This document shows, in pieces, positions 32,967 through 41,474 of a stretch of 64,000 nucleotides of DNA. Position 1 is the stretch's first letter. Each line of letters opens with the position of its first letter. A program made the position numbers and the translations under genes. Source of the stretch: Chloroflexota bacterium. Its GTDB lineage: Bacteria > Chloroflexota > Limnocylindria > Limnocylindrales > CSP1-4. The notes under the pieces were generated by a model. It saw only the letters and a program-made list of their open reading frames with translations, was not told where the DNA came from and did not search any database. The DNA lies in contig JAJYNP010000194.1 in assembly GCA_021786265.1 (NCBI GenBank), forward strand, positions 8,496-72,495. Reading direction: 5' to 3'.

Positions 32967-33008
32967 GGCCGATGGGCGGCGGAGACGCTGCCCATCGGTC
33001 TTTCTGTC
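32967..33008 (+). terminator. Rho-independent terminator of the flavoprotein operon
   Basis: CCGATGGGC and GCCCATCGG, extended by two more pairs, form an 11-bp stem with a 12-base loop. On the plus strand TCTTTCTGTC follows. It lies 107 bases after membrane gene B and touches the stop of the convergent oxidoreductase gene. Confidence 0.75.
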
Positions 33009-33978
33009 ACGGGATGTCGACCAGCACCTTCCCCGGAGCGTGGCGCTCGACCGCCTCGTGCGCCACGGCGATCTCGGCCAGCGGGAAGTGGAGCTCCGGG
33101 AGCGGCCTGAGCGCGCCGGCGCGCAGCGCGTCGGTGATCTCGTCGACCGCCTGGTCCAGCATCGCCCGCGTGAGGTTGTAGACCAGCACGAACTCGAGCC
33201 GGGCGTTGGCGGCCATCAGGCGGCGGACCGGAAGGATCGGATCGGGCGCGTCGCTCGCATACGCGACGACCGCCCCGTGCGGGGCCAGCACGTCGAGGTC
33301 GGCCGCCAGGTTCCCGGCGATCGCGACGTCCACGATCCGGTCGATCCCTTCGGGCGCGATCGCGCGCACGGCCGCGGCGAAGTCGGGCGCCCGGTAGTCG
33401 AGGACGTGGATCGCCCCGGCGGCGGTCGCCAGGCGCCGCTTCTCCTCCGAGCTGACCGTCGCGAGCACCCGTGCCCCGCCCAGGGCCGCGAGCTGAATCG
33501 CCGCGTTGCCCACCGCCCCCGCGCCGCCGGTGATCATGACCGTCCGTCCCGCCACCGGCCCGCCGGCAAACACGCAGCGGTGGGCGGTGATGAAGGGGAT
33601 GCCGAGCCCTGCACCCTGCGCGAACGAGACGCCGTCCGGCAGCGGCACGGCCTGGTGTTCCGGCACACAGGTGTACTGGGCGGCCGTGCCGTTCCACCGC
33701 CCGGCCGCCGCGTGATAGACCCAGGCGCGCTGCCCCACCCGGGCCGCGTCGACGCCCGGCCCGACCCCGTCGATCTCCCCGGCCCCGTCCTGGCCTGGGA
33801 TCTGTCCCGATGCCGGGAGTGGCCCACCGGCGGACCGTGACTTCCAGTCGGTCGGGTTCACGCCCGACACACGCAGACGCACCCGGACCTCGCCCGGCCC
33901 GGGCTGCGGATCCGGGATGTCGGCGATCCGGAGGACGTCGCGAGCGGAACCCCGCTCGGTGTAGACGGCAGCCTGCAT
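33007..33978 (-). CDS. Zinc-independent NADPH:quinone oxidoreductase (MDR family)
   Basis: A 323-residue medium-chain reductase. The catalytic-domain start QAAVYTERGSARDVLRIADI and VSGVNPTDWKSRSAGG match quinone oxidoreductase/zeta-crystallin proteins. No zinc-ligand cysteines are present at the usual sites. The Rossmann fold is at VMITGGAGAVGNAAIQLAAL, followed by the NADPH-binding segment VSSEEKRRLATAAGA. It likely reduces quinones or enones one hydride at a time in the cytoplasm. GGAGG lies eight bases before the ATG at 33978; the GTG at 33987 is less likely. It forms a single-gene unit facing the flavoprotein operon. Confidence 0.88.
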   Translation of the reverse strand: MQAAVYTERGSARDVLRIADIPDPQPGPGEVRVRLRVSGVNPTDWKSRSAGGPLPASGQIPGQDGAGEIDGVGPGVDAARVGQRAWVYHAAAGRWNGTAAQYTCVPEHQAVPLPDGVSFAQGAGLGIPFITAHRCVFAGGPVAGRTVMITGGAGAVGNAAIQLAALGGARVLATVSSEEKRRLATAAGAIHVLDYRAPDFAAAVRAIAPEGIDRIVDVAIAGNLAADLDVLAPHGAVVAYASDAPDPILPVRRLMAANARLEFVLVYNLTRAMLDQAVDEITDALRAGALRPLPELHFPLAEIAVAHEAVERHAPGKVLVDIP

Positions 33979-34054
33979 CAGGTGCACCTCCTGTCGAGGC
34001 CGAGACGGGCGCCGGCGCGGAGAGCCCCCTCCGTTCCCCGGCGACGCCGATGCA

Positions 34055-37000
34055 TCATGGCACCGGCGCCGCGCCGGTGCGGCTGGCCCCCGCCCCCGAG
34101 GGGCCGTACCCGGTGAGCTCCACGTAGGCCTGCCCGCCGAGCCGCTGCCCGCCGCGTTCGGCCGACACCACCTGTGACCCTTCCCAGTAGACGACCCCGG
34201 TCGTTGCGCGCGCGTCGAGCTCCTGGTCGGCGACCGTTGGCTGCAGGTGGATCGTCAGCGCCTGTGCCGGCAGCGTGATCGTCCAGCCGGCCGGGTACGT
34301 CGTCCCCGTACGTGGGCTCGTCCAGTGCGCGGTCACCTGGACCATGAACTGGGACCGGTCCAGGTGCTCGTACGTGCCATCGGGATGCACCAGCGTCCCG
34401 TACACGAGCGGGTAGGCGCCCAACGCGTCGCGCACGAGCGAGAGGGTCAGGTCGGTGCCGTCGGCGAGGTTGACCGCGAACCAGTCCCAGCCTCCCGCAC
34501 CGACCGCGATGAAGTTGCCCCACTGGTGGTCGAACCACGCCTCGCCCTGCACCTGGAGCCGCTGGGCGCCGATCGTCAGGACGCCCTGCGCGGCCATCCG
34601 GGTGCGCGAGTAGTAGTAGGAACCGCCCGCGACGCCGAAGTCGATCCAGCCATTGCCGTCGTGAAGGACCGGTGGCCGGCCGCCCGAGTCGAGGCGCAGC
34701 TGGAGCCCGAAGCCGGCGGTGGCGCCGGTCGCGCTGATCGCGTCGTGTCCGCCGATGCCCGCCATGACCCAGGGCGACCCGGACGAGCCCGATGCGCCCG
34801 ACGAGCCCGATGCGCCCGACTGGCCCGGCGACGGCGATTCACCGGACGGGACGGCGCCCGTGGCGCCCGGCACACCAGCGATCCCCAGCGCGAACCCCGC
34901 TCCCGGGCCGATCCCCGCCGGGAGGGACAGGCCGCCCAGCGACAGCCCCGATCCAGGGGTCGCCGCACCGACCGGCGACGCCGAGCCCCCCGCCGGTCCC
35001 GGAGCCGCCGCATCCGCCGGCGACGCCGAGCCCCCCGCGAGCTGCGCCGCCATCAGGTCGACCTGGGGCCCGATCTCGGATCGCTGGTCGTAGACGAACC
35101 GTTGCCCCGACTCGTCGGTCAGGGCGAGGTGCGACGCCCACGAGACCGGGAACGAGCCCCGTTCGGCGCGGAAGATCACGAACTCGAACCCGAACCGCTG
35201 GCCCGACGCCGCCTGCAGGTGGCCGGTGTAGTACCACCACTCCGTGAGACGGTCGTGCGGAGCCTCGTCGCGCGGGAACGAGAGCGGACGAGGATCGCTC
35301 GCAGGGGTCGGGGACGGAGCGGCAGCCGGAAGCGGCGGTCGCGGCGTCGGATCGGTGCCCAGCAGCCGGCCCTCGGGCGAGCACGCCGCGAGCACCAGCG
35401 CAACCACCGCCATGAGCGCCACCACCTGGACGATGGTCGCCCCTTCGATGAGCGGCAGCCGCGATTCCACCCAGCGCGCCAGCCTCCGGGGGATCCACCA
35501 GTTCCAGTCGCCCAGCAGGCGCATCGTCGCCGGGACCAGCAGCGCGCGTACCACCGTCGCGTCGAGCGCCACCGCGATCGCGACCCCCAGCCCCAGCGCC
35601 TTGATCAGCACGATGTCGGCGAACGCGAACGACCCGGCCACCACGACCACGATGAGCGCGGCGCTCGTGACGATCCGGCCCGACCGCTCCAGGCCCCGGG
35701 CCACCGCCTCGCGGTTGTCGCCGGTCCGGTCGTAGACCTCCTTCATCCGGCTGAGGAGGAACACCTCGTAGTCCATCGAGAGGCCGAACAGCACGCAGAA
35801 CAGGATCACCGGCTGGGTGGTTTCCACGAAGCCGAGCGGGCTGAACCCGAGCAGCGCCGAGAGGTTCCCGTCCTGGAAGATCCACACGAGCGCGCCGAAG
35901 CTGGCCACGATCGAGAGGCTGTTCATCACCAGCGCCTTGAGCGGCAGCACCGCGGATCGCAGCAGCAGGAACAGCACCAGGTACGTGGTGAGCATGATGA
36001 AGAGCGCCGTGCGCGGGAACTCGGCAGCGACCGCGTTGACCACGTCCGCCACGTCCGCCGCGCCACCCGCGACCTGGACGGTGATGCCCGGCGGCGGCGC
36101 CAGCGCGGACGACGGGTTGCGCAGCTCGTCCACCAGCGTCCGGAACGCGGTGCGGTTCGGGTCGTAGGGCGTGTACACGGAGAACGTGGTGAGGTCGCCG
36201 CGCGTGGTCGCCTGGAGCTCGCTCGCGGTGAACCGGTCCGGCGGCCCGTCCGGGGTCGAGTACAGCAGCTGGTACTGCGCCCGAGTCAGCCGTGGGTCGA
36301 GGTTCACGATGCCCTCGACTCGCACCACGCTGGGATCGGCGGCCAGCCGGCGGGACCAGTCGTAGAGCCTGCCGATGTTCGCCGGCGTGTCGACCGGGCC
36401 GGTGGTGTGGATCGCCAGCAGCAGCGGGTCGAACTCGCCGGGGCCGAACTCGCGCACCAGCAGGTCGTACGCCTGGCGGGACGGCACGCTGGGCGGCAGG
36501 ATGCTGGCGTCGGGCGCGTTGAACCGGGCGTGCAGGAAGGGGAGCCCGACCAGCACCAGGATCGCCAGCGTCGGCACGAAGACGCGGACCGGGCGGGCCA
36601 TCACCCAGCGCGCGAGCCGCCCCCAGCCTCCCTCGGCCGCCTCCGGGTCGCGGTGCCCGAGGCGCCGGACCGCGAGCGCGTCGATCCGAGGCCCGGCGAT
36701 CGTCAGCAGCGCCGGGAGCAGGGACATCGCGGCGGCCACGTCGAGTCCCACCACGATCGCGCCGGCGACCCCCACCGACCGCAGGATCATGAACTCGAAC
36801 AGGACCAGCCCACCCAGCCCGAGCAGCACGGTGAGCCCGCTGAAGAAGACGGCTCTCCCGGCCGACGCGACCGTCACCGCGACGGCCGACTCGACGGCCT
36901 CCCGGTCGACCGATCCGTCCGCACGCCGGCCACCGCCCCGGCGGGCCAGTTCCTCGCGGAAGCGGCTCGTCATCAGCAGCGAGTAGTCCACCCCCAGTCC

Positions 37001-37825
37001 GAGCCCGAGGAGCGTGGTCAGGTTGAGCACGAAGATGCTCATCGGCGTCAGGCTGGCGAGCACGAAGATGATCGCGAGGGAGAGGGCGACCGCGGTCCCG
37101 CCGACCGCCAGCGGGACGGCCGCAGAGACCACGCTGCCGAAGACGAGCAGGAGCGCGATCGCGGCGAGCGGGAGCGACACGATCTCGCTGCGCCGGAGGT
37201 CGGACTCGGAGACGGTCTGGATGTCGCCGTAGAACGAAGGTCCTCCCGCGAGGTACGTGCGGATGCCGGGCACGGGGACAAGGGCGGCCTGCACGGGCGC
37301 CAGCGCCTGGGGCGACTGGTCCGGCTGCAGGTCCAGCGAGACCACGTCGTACACCACGGTCCGGTCGGCGCTGACCTGGTGGGGGTCGAGCGTGTACGGC
37401 AGGATCCCGGTCACGTGCGCCGCCTTCGGCACGTTCGAGACGGCCCGCGCGGCCGCGGCGTCGAATGCCTGGCTGCCGGCGCGGGCGCTGCTCTCCGACT
37501 GGATGACGATGACGAGCGCCGACGGGGGCAGCCCGAGCTGCCGCTCGAGGAGCTGCTGGGCCCTGGACGACTCCAGCTGGCTGCTGGTGAAGCCGCCGGC
37601 GCTCAGGACGCCGGGCGCTCGGGGGGCGAGCGGGGCGGCGAGCAGGACGAGGGCGGCCCAGGTCGCCAGGACGGGCCAGGGGTGGCGCGCGACCCACGAT
37701 CCGATCGCCCCGAAGCGGCCGGCGGGCTCCGGCCCGGGGACGGTATCGTCCGGGGAGGCGCCGCGCCGCCTGGTCTCCGACCGGTTCACGTCGCCCGGCT
37801 CAGGGCTCCCGCTGACCGGCGGCAA
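34055..37825 (-). CDS. MMPL/RND-type exporter fused to a CrtC/AttH-like domain
   Basis: A 1256-residue protein. Residues 35-795 are an MMPL-type RND transporter with two sets of membrane segments. LNLTTLLGLGLGVDYSLLMT and CVLFGLSMDYEVFLLSRMKE hold the paired Asp-Tyr motifs for proton coupling. Such transporters move lipids or hydrophobic drugs. The MMPL part ends with LVPATMRLLGDWNWWIPRRL. A new hydrophobic stretch (VQVVALMAVVALVLAACS) then has a perfect lipobox, Cys815. The rest, 850-1256, resembles the lipocalin-like CrtC/AttH family: TEWWYYTGHLQ, FGFEFVIFRAERG, SWASHLALTD and WFDHQWGNF. A Gly/Ser/Pro linker interrupts it. It overlaps the OsmC-like gene by 26 bases. A lost stop between an exporter gene and a lipoprotein gene could have created the fusion. 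Confidence 0.85.
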   Translation of the reverse strand: MPPVSGSPEPGDVNRSETRRRGASPDDTVPGPEPAGRFGAIGSWVARHPWPVLATWAALVLLAAPLAPRAPGVLSAGGFTSSQLESSRAQQLLERQLGLPPSALVIVIQSESSARAGSQAFDAAAARAVSNVPKAAHVTGILPYTLDPHQVSADRTVVYDVVSLDLQPDQSPQALAPVQAALVPVPGIRTYLAGGPSFYGDIQTVSESDLRRSEIVSLPLAAIALLLVFGSVVSAAVPLAVGGTAVALSLAIIFVLASLTPMSIFVLNLTTLLGLGLGVDYSLLMTSRFREELARRGGGRRADGSVDREAVESAVAVTVASAGRAVFFSGLTVLLGLGGLVLFEFMILRSVGVAGAIVVGLDVAAAMSLLPALLTIAGPRIDALAVRRLGHRDPEAAEGGWGRLARWVMARPVRVFVPTLAILVLVGLPFLHARFNAPDASILPPSVPSRQAYDLLVREFGPGEFDPLLLAIHTTGPVDTPANIGRLYDWSRRLAADPSVVRVEGIVNLDPRLTRAQYQLLYSTPDGPPDRFTASELQATTRGDLTTFSVYTPYDPNRTAFRTLVDELRNPSSALAPPPGITVQVAGGAADVADVVNAVAAEFPRTALFIMLTTYLVLFLLLRSAVLPLKALVMNSLSIVASFGALVWIFQDGNLSALLGFSPLGFVETTQPVILFCVLFGLSMDYEVFLLSRMKEVYDRTGDNREAVARGLERSGRIVTSAALIVVVVAGSFAFADIVLIKALGLGVAIAVALDATVVRALLVPATMRLLGDWNWWIPRRLARWVESRLPLIEGATIVQVVALMAVVALVLAACSPEGRLLGTDPTPRPPLPAAAPSPTPASDPRPLSFPRDEAPHDRLTEWWYYTGHLQAASGQRFGFEFVIFRAERGSFPVSWASHLALTDESGQRFVYDQRSEIGPQVDLMAAQLAGGSASPADAAAPGPAGGSASPVGAATPGSGLSLGGLSLPAGIGPGAGFALGIAGVPGATGAVPSGESPSPGQSGASGSSGASGSSGSPWVMAGIGGHDAISATGATAGFGLQLRLDSGGRPPVLHDGNGWIDFGVAGGSYYYSRTRMAAQGVLTIGAQRLQVQGEAWFDHQWGNFIAVGAGGWDWFAVNLADGTDLTLSLVRDALGAYPLVYGTLVHPDGTYEHLDRSQFMVQVTAHWTSPRTGTTYPAGWTITLPAQALTIHLQPTVADQELDARATTGVVYWEGSQVVSAERGGQRLGGQAYVELTGYGPSGAGASRTGAAPVP

Positions 37826-38273
37826 CCGGCTCGCACCCCTCGCCCGGCGCGCTTTCCTCGATCAGTTCGATGTCGCTCTCGACGCTCGCCACGCCGCGGA
37901 TCGTGGCGATCACGGAGCAGTACTTCTCGTTGCTGAGGCGTACCGCGCGCTCCACCGTCGCGGGATCCACGCCCCTTCCGCAGACGACGTAGGTGACGAC
38001 CACCCGGCTGTAGGCCCACGGCGCCTCGGCGAGCTGCTCCCCCTCGACGCGCAATTCCACGCCCGTCACCGGCTGGCGCTGCTTGCGCAGGATCTCCACC
38101 ACGTCCCATGCCGAGCAGCCCCCGACGGCGGCGAGGAGGGTCTCGGACGGCGAGAACCCGTGCATCGAGCGGTCCTCCGCCGGCGCCGCCATCTCGATCG
38201 TGTGGTCGCTGCGGGAACCGCGGGCCACGAACGTGGCACGCTCGGGATCCCATGTGACGGTGACCTTCTTCAC
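37800..38273 (-). CDS. OsmC/Ohr-family protein
   Basis: A 157-residue OsmC-like protein of the type that reduces organic hydroperoxides or acts in sulfur metabolism. The two redox cysteines appear in LLAAVGGCSAWDVVEILRKQ, near residue 53, and LSNEKYCSVIATI, near 118. GFSPSETLLAAVGGC is the family signature. Length and spacing are normal. The GTG start has GGAGG six bases ahead. The downstream MMPL fusion gene begins inside its last codons, so the two are probably translated together. The acidic C-terminal 20 residues are outside the fold. Confidence 0.87.
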   Translation of the reverse strand: MKKVTVTWDPERATFVARGSRSDHTIEMAAPAEDRSMHGFSPSETLLAAVGGCSAWDVVEILRKQRQPVTGVELRVEGEQLAEAPWAYSRVVVTYVVCGRGVDPATVERAVRLSNEKYCSVIATIRGVASVESDIELIEESAPGEGCEPVAAGQREP

Positions 38274-38591
38274 GAGTCCCTCCGGAGTCCGCGCGGCCAG
38301 GAGCGCGAGGTTCGATGTGTGCGGCGTGGGCGCTGGATGGGAGCATACCGGGAAGCCGTGGGCGGCGAACGAAGTGTCCGGGCCTGTTCGCGACGTCGCG
38401 CGCGCTGTGCCCGGTGGCGCCGGGGGGCGGGTGTCAGGCGGGTGCGGGACGCCTGTGTGTCATACGCGTCTGGTCCCCACCCCCGGTGCGCTGCGACGCC
38501 TCACGCGCCCGCACCTCCCCCAAGCTGGTCACCAAACGCCGGACTGCGGGGGGCGATGGCGAGCCAATGACGACTGCCCGAGAGCTGATCC
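38274..38591. other. Spacer without gene between OsmC-like gene and ParE remnant
   Basis: About 318 bases lack a supported reading frame, mobile-element signature or repeat. Both flanking genes run on the minus strand, so it holds the promoter of the OsmC-like gene and the 3' region of the toxin gene. No clear terminator is seen. Confidence 0.4.
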
Positions 38592-38882
38592 TTACCGCTC
38601 GCTCGTCGCCGCGCTCGCCGACCGTGCGTCCTCGATGGTGACGGCGGAGACCTCGTCGGCTTCCTCGTCCCACACGTAGACGAGCAGCATCCAGGGCTAC
38701 GGCCCCAGGACGAACCGGAACCCCTGCCACCTGCCCTCGAGTGCGGGACCGAGAAGGGGAAAGTCGGCCAGCGTCCGTAGGGACGCTCGAACGCGATCGG
38801 TCGTGGAGGGAGGCAGGCTGTGGCTGAGGATCATCGCGTGAAGGCCGGCTCGCGCCGCCTCCGTGACGACGACGCGCGCCAT
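38592..38882 (-). pseudogene. ParE/RelE-like toxin gene interrupted by an in-frame TAG
   Basis: Codons 1-61 (ARVVVTEAARAGLHAMILSH ... LPLLGPALEG-like ... WQGFRFVLGP) and codons 63-96 (PWMLLVYVWDEEADEV, SAVTIEDAR) form one continuous ParE/RelE-type protein. It is broken only by TAG at 38697-38699. ParE toxins are about 95-100 residues, which the combined frame matches, and the typical late motif 'lLVYVWD.....v.V..I.DAR' comes after the stop. The intact RHH antitoxin gene lies four bases upstream. A nonsense mutation has probably disarmed the toxin; suppression of TAG or sequencing error are alternatives. Confidence 0.8.
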
Positions 38883-38886
38883 TCGG

Positions 38887-39147
38887 CTACAGCTCGTCGA
38901 GCGGGATCACGCGACCGGCGGCGATGTCGGCGAGACCCTCGTGCGCGCGCTCCCACGCGCCGGGGATGGCGTCCAGCAGCCTGGTGATGGTGGCGGCGTC
39001 GGGCTCCGCCTGATCGAGCGCCGTCGAGAGCAGGGAGCGCGCGAGCGTCCCGGGATTGATGTAGGTCCTCTCCGCCAGACGGTGCAGTCGGGCGGCGTGC
39101 TCGTCGTCGAGCAAGACGTTGAACCGGTTGCTCTGCTCGCTCGCCAT
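38887..39147 (-). CDS. ParD/CopG-like antitoxin
   Basis: An 86-residue protein. The ribbon-helix-helix region is NRFNVLLDDEHAARLHRLAE followed by TYINPGTLARSLLSTALDQA. The C-terminus, with LADIAAGRVIPLDEL, resembles ParD tails that bind ParE. It immediately precedes the interrupted ParE-like gene and would have served as its antitoxin and repressor. It is intact although the toxin is broken. The ATG at 39147 gives the best N-terminus; a GTG at 39162 is possible. Confidence 0.75.
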   Translation of the reverse strand: MASEQSNRFNVLLDDEHAARLHRLAERTYINPGTLARSLLSTALDQAEPDAATITRLLDAIPGAWERAHEGLADIAAGRVIPLDEL

Positions 39148-39255
39148 CCCGACCACCTGCACATCTCGCCACGGTTTGTGTAGATCGTATGGGCGGCGGC
39201 GGGCCGCTGACGCACAGGGCGGGACGCGTGCCGTCGCGCACGCCTGCCTGCTCGG

Positions 39256-39573
39256 CTATCCGCCGATCACCGACCAGATGAATCCCATGAACAGGAGGAA
39301 GCCAACCAGGAGGCCGATGAAGGCGAGCCCGCCGACCGTCAGGTACGAGACCCCCAGGAAGTTGATGGAACCCATGGCCACGGCCCAGACCACGATCAGG
39401 ATCAGGAACAGCCAGCGGCTGTTGCGGCTCGTGATCGCGTGCGACAGCCCGCTGTACCGGCCGGCCGGGACCAGCGCGACCCGCAGCACGAGCCCGATCA
39501 GCGCGGCGGACATGGCGACCGCGATCAGGTACGCGATCGGCTGCGCGAACGCGGCCTCGAATGCCTTGTCCAT
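39256..39573 (-). CDS. Small membrane protein with three TM segments
   Basis: A 105-residue, very hydrophobic protein with segments at about 12-35 (IAYLIAVAMSAALIGLVLRV), 53-75 (WLFLILIVVWAVAMGSINFL) and 78-103. The loop between the first two is basic and hydrophilic (GRYSGLSHAITSRNSR). No family is recognised. It stands alone. Its ATG follows a TATAGT hexamer by eight bases without a ribosome-binding site, fitting a leaderless message. Confidence 0.7.
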   Translation of the reverse strand: MDKAFEAAFAQPIAYLIAVAMSAALIGLVLRVALVPAGRYSGLSHAITSRNSRWLFLILIVVWAVAMGSINFLGVSYLTVGGLAFIGLLVGFLLFMGFIWSVIGG

Positions 39574-39581
39574 CGGCCGGA

Positions 39582-39587
39582 ACTATA
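39582..39587 (-). promoter_or_regulatory. Putative -10 hexamer before the small membrane protein
   Basis: The minus strand reads TATAGT, eight bases before the ATG at 39573. The spacing puts +1 at the start codon. A -35 element is not evident. Confidence 0.45.
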
Positions 39588-39800
39588 GCAAACGGCCCTG
39601 TTCCTGCATGCCGTCCGGCAGGGGTCCCGTTCGCCTCGTCCCCGCGATGTCGCAGACGATGTCACGCTCGGCCCCCACGTGGTTCGCTCCAACTCGACGA
39701 CGTGGCGCCGCGCGTGCGCTACCATCGAGGCTCCATGCAGGGTGCATAAGGGATATGCAGCGACGCTGGCCACGGGTCGACCGGTGAACAGGAGCAGGCG

Positions 39801-41366
39801 GTGAACACGAGCAAGACGGCGGATCAGACGGCCCGGGAACGAGCCGCCTCCGCGAACCCCGCGGACGGAACCGCCCACGCAGCCGACCGGGCCGTCGAGG
39901 CGTTGCCGTTCGTCAACCGGCGTGACCCGGCCCGCCGGCTCGGCCCTGACGGGAAGCTGGCCGTCAGCCGGCGCGCCCCCACCTGGGCCGACGTGTCCGA
40001 CGAGCAGTGGAACGACTGGCGCTGGCAGCTGTCGCACCGGATCAACACGCTCGAGGAGCTCGGTCGTGTCCTCAACCTGACCGAGGACGAGCGCGAGGGC
40101 CTGAGCGCGCCCGACAAGTTCCGCGTCGACATCACGCCCTACTTCGCCAGCCTGATCGATCCCGACGACCCGAACGACCCGATCCGCCGCCAGGTCATCC
40201 CCACCGCCAGGGAGCTCCGCGCGTTCACCGGGATGATGGAGGACTCACTGGCCGAGGACCGCCACTCGCCGGTCCCCGGCCTCGTCCACCGCTACCCCGA
40301 CCGCGTGCTGATGCTGGTCACGACCCAGTGCGCGAGCTACTGCCGCTACTGCACCCGGTCGCGCATCGTGGGCGACCCTACCCAGAACTTCAACCGCCGC
40401 GACCACGAGGCCCAGCTCGATTACATCCGTCGCACCCCCCAGATCCGCGACGTGCTGATCTCCGGTGGCGACGGCCTGACGCTCGCGCCGAAGCTGCTCG
40501 AGCAGGTCATCCGCGGCCTGCGCGAGATCCCCCACGTCGAGATCATCCGGATCGGCAGCCGCGTGCCGGTCTTCATGCCCCAGCGCGTCGACGACGAGCT
40601 CTGCGACATGCTGGCGAAGTACCACCCGGTGTGGCTCAACATCCACGTGAATCATCCGAACGAGATCACACCCGAGCTGGCGCGGGCCTGCGACAAACTG
40701 TCCCGGGCCGGCGTGCCCCTCGGCAACCAGTCGGTGCTGCTGGCCGGCGTCAACGACTGTGTCCACACCATGCGCGATCTCGTCCAGAAGCTCGTGGAGA
40801 TCCGGGTGCGGCCCTATTACATCTACCAGTGCGACCTGGTCGAGGGGGCCGGGCACTTCCGGACCCCGGTCGGCAAGGGCCTGGAGATCATGGAGGGGCT
40901 GCGCGGTCACACCTCCGGGTTCGCCGTTCCGACCTACATGATCGACGCGCCCGGCGGCGGCGGGAAGATCCCGGTGATGCCCAACTACCTGATCAGCTAC
41001 TCCGACCACAAGGTCGTGCTGCGCAACTACGAGGGTTACATCACCACCTACGAGGAGCCGCTGGACTACACGCCGCACGACCGGTCGAAGTGCTGGTATT
41101 GCCGGCACCAGCGGCCCGAGCCGGGCCAGAAGGGCGTGACGGCGCTGCTCGATGGTGACGCGATGTGGATCGAGCCCGCCGGCTTCGCCGAGATCCACAC
41201 GCGCGGCGCCACCGAGGCGCACCGGCTGCAGGACCCCTCGAAGTGGGTGCCGCTCGGCGTCGGTCCGATCGAGGGCCGGCAGGCGCCGCCGGCTCTCGGG
41301 GAGGGCGAGTCCGGCGCGTCGGCCGGCTCGGACGCGGACGGGACGGACGGAGACACCGCCTCCTGA
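39801..41366 (+). CDS. kamA: KamA-family radical-SAM L-lysine 2,3-aminomutase
   Basis: A 521-residue radical SAM and PLP enzyme. The [4Fe-4S]-SAM cluster cysteines are 177, 181 and 184 in CASYCRYCTRSR. The PLP Lys389 is in DAPGGGGKIPVMPNY. WADVSDEQWNDWRWQLSHRI and VRPYYIYQCDLVEGAGHFRT are characteristic of lysine 2,3-aminomutase, which converts L-lysine to beta-lysine. The late CWYCRHQRPEPGQ cysteines fit the zinc-binding C-terminal segment. Compared with the clostridial enzyme it has about 60 extra N-terminal and 40 extra acidic C-terminal residues. The GTG start has AGGAG six bases upstream. Beta-lysine could serve as an osmolyte, an EF-P modification precursor or a catabolic intermediate; no epmA or fermentation genes are adjacent. 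Confidence 0.93.
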   Translation: MNTSKTADQTARERAASANPADGTAHAADRAVEALPFVNRRDPARRLGPDGKLAVSRRAPTWADVSDEQWNDWRWQLSHRINTLEELGRVLNLTEDEREGLSAPDKFRVDITPYFASLIDPDDPNDPIRRQVIPTARELRAFTGMMEDSLAEDRHSPVPGLVHRYPDRVLMLVTTQCASYCRYCTRSRIVGDPTQNFNRRDHEAQLDYIRRTPQIRDVLISGGDGLTLAPKLLEQVIRGLREIPHVEIIRIGSRVPVFMPQRVDDELCDMLAKYHPVWLNIHVNHPNEITPELARACDKLSRAGVPLGNQSVLLAGVNDCVHTMRDLVQKLVEIRVRPYYIYQCDLVEGAGHFRTPVGKGLEIMEGLRGHTSGFAVPTYMIDAPGGGGKIPVMPNYLISYSDHKVVLRNYEGYITTYEEPLDYTPHDRSKCWYCRHQRPEPGQKGVTALLDGDAMWIEPAGFAEIHTRGATEAHRLQDPSKWVPLGVGPIEGRQAPPALGEGESGASAGSDADGTDGDTAS

Positions 41367-41474
41367 TCGTCGTCGAAGGCCGACCCCGCGCCTCGCACAC
41401 CCGCGCGGCGCTCGTTCCGGCCCGGCTACACTGCCGCCGACCGGCGGACGCCGGGTGAGCGGGGAGGGATGGAC

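Noticed and set aside
34247..37936. Plus-strand open frame of 1229 codons
   Set aside because: It lies antisense to the MMPL-CrtC gene and has low-complexity Arg/Gly/His-rich composition; the minus-strand reading carries the conserved transporter motifs.
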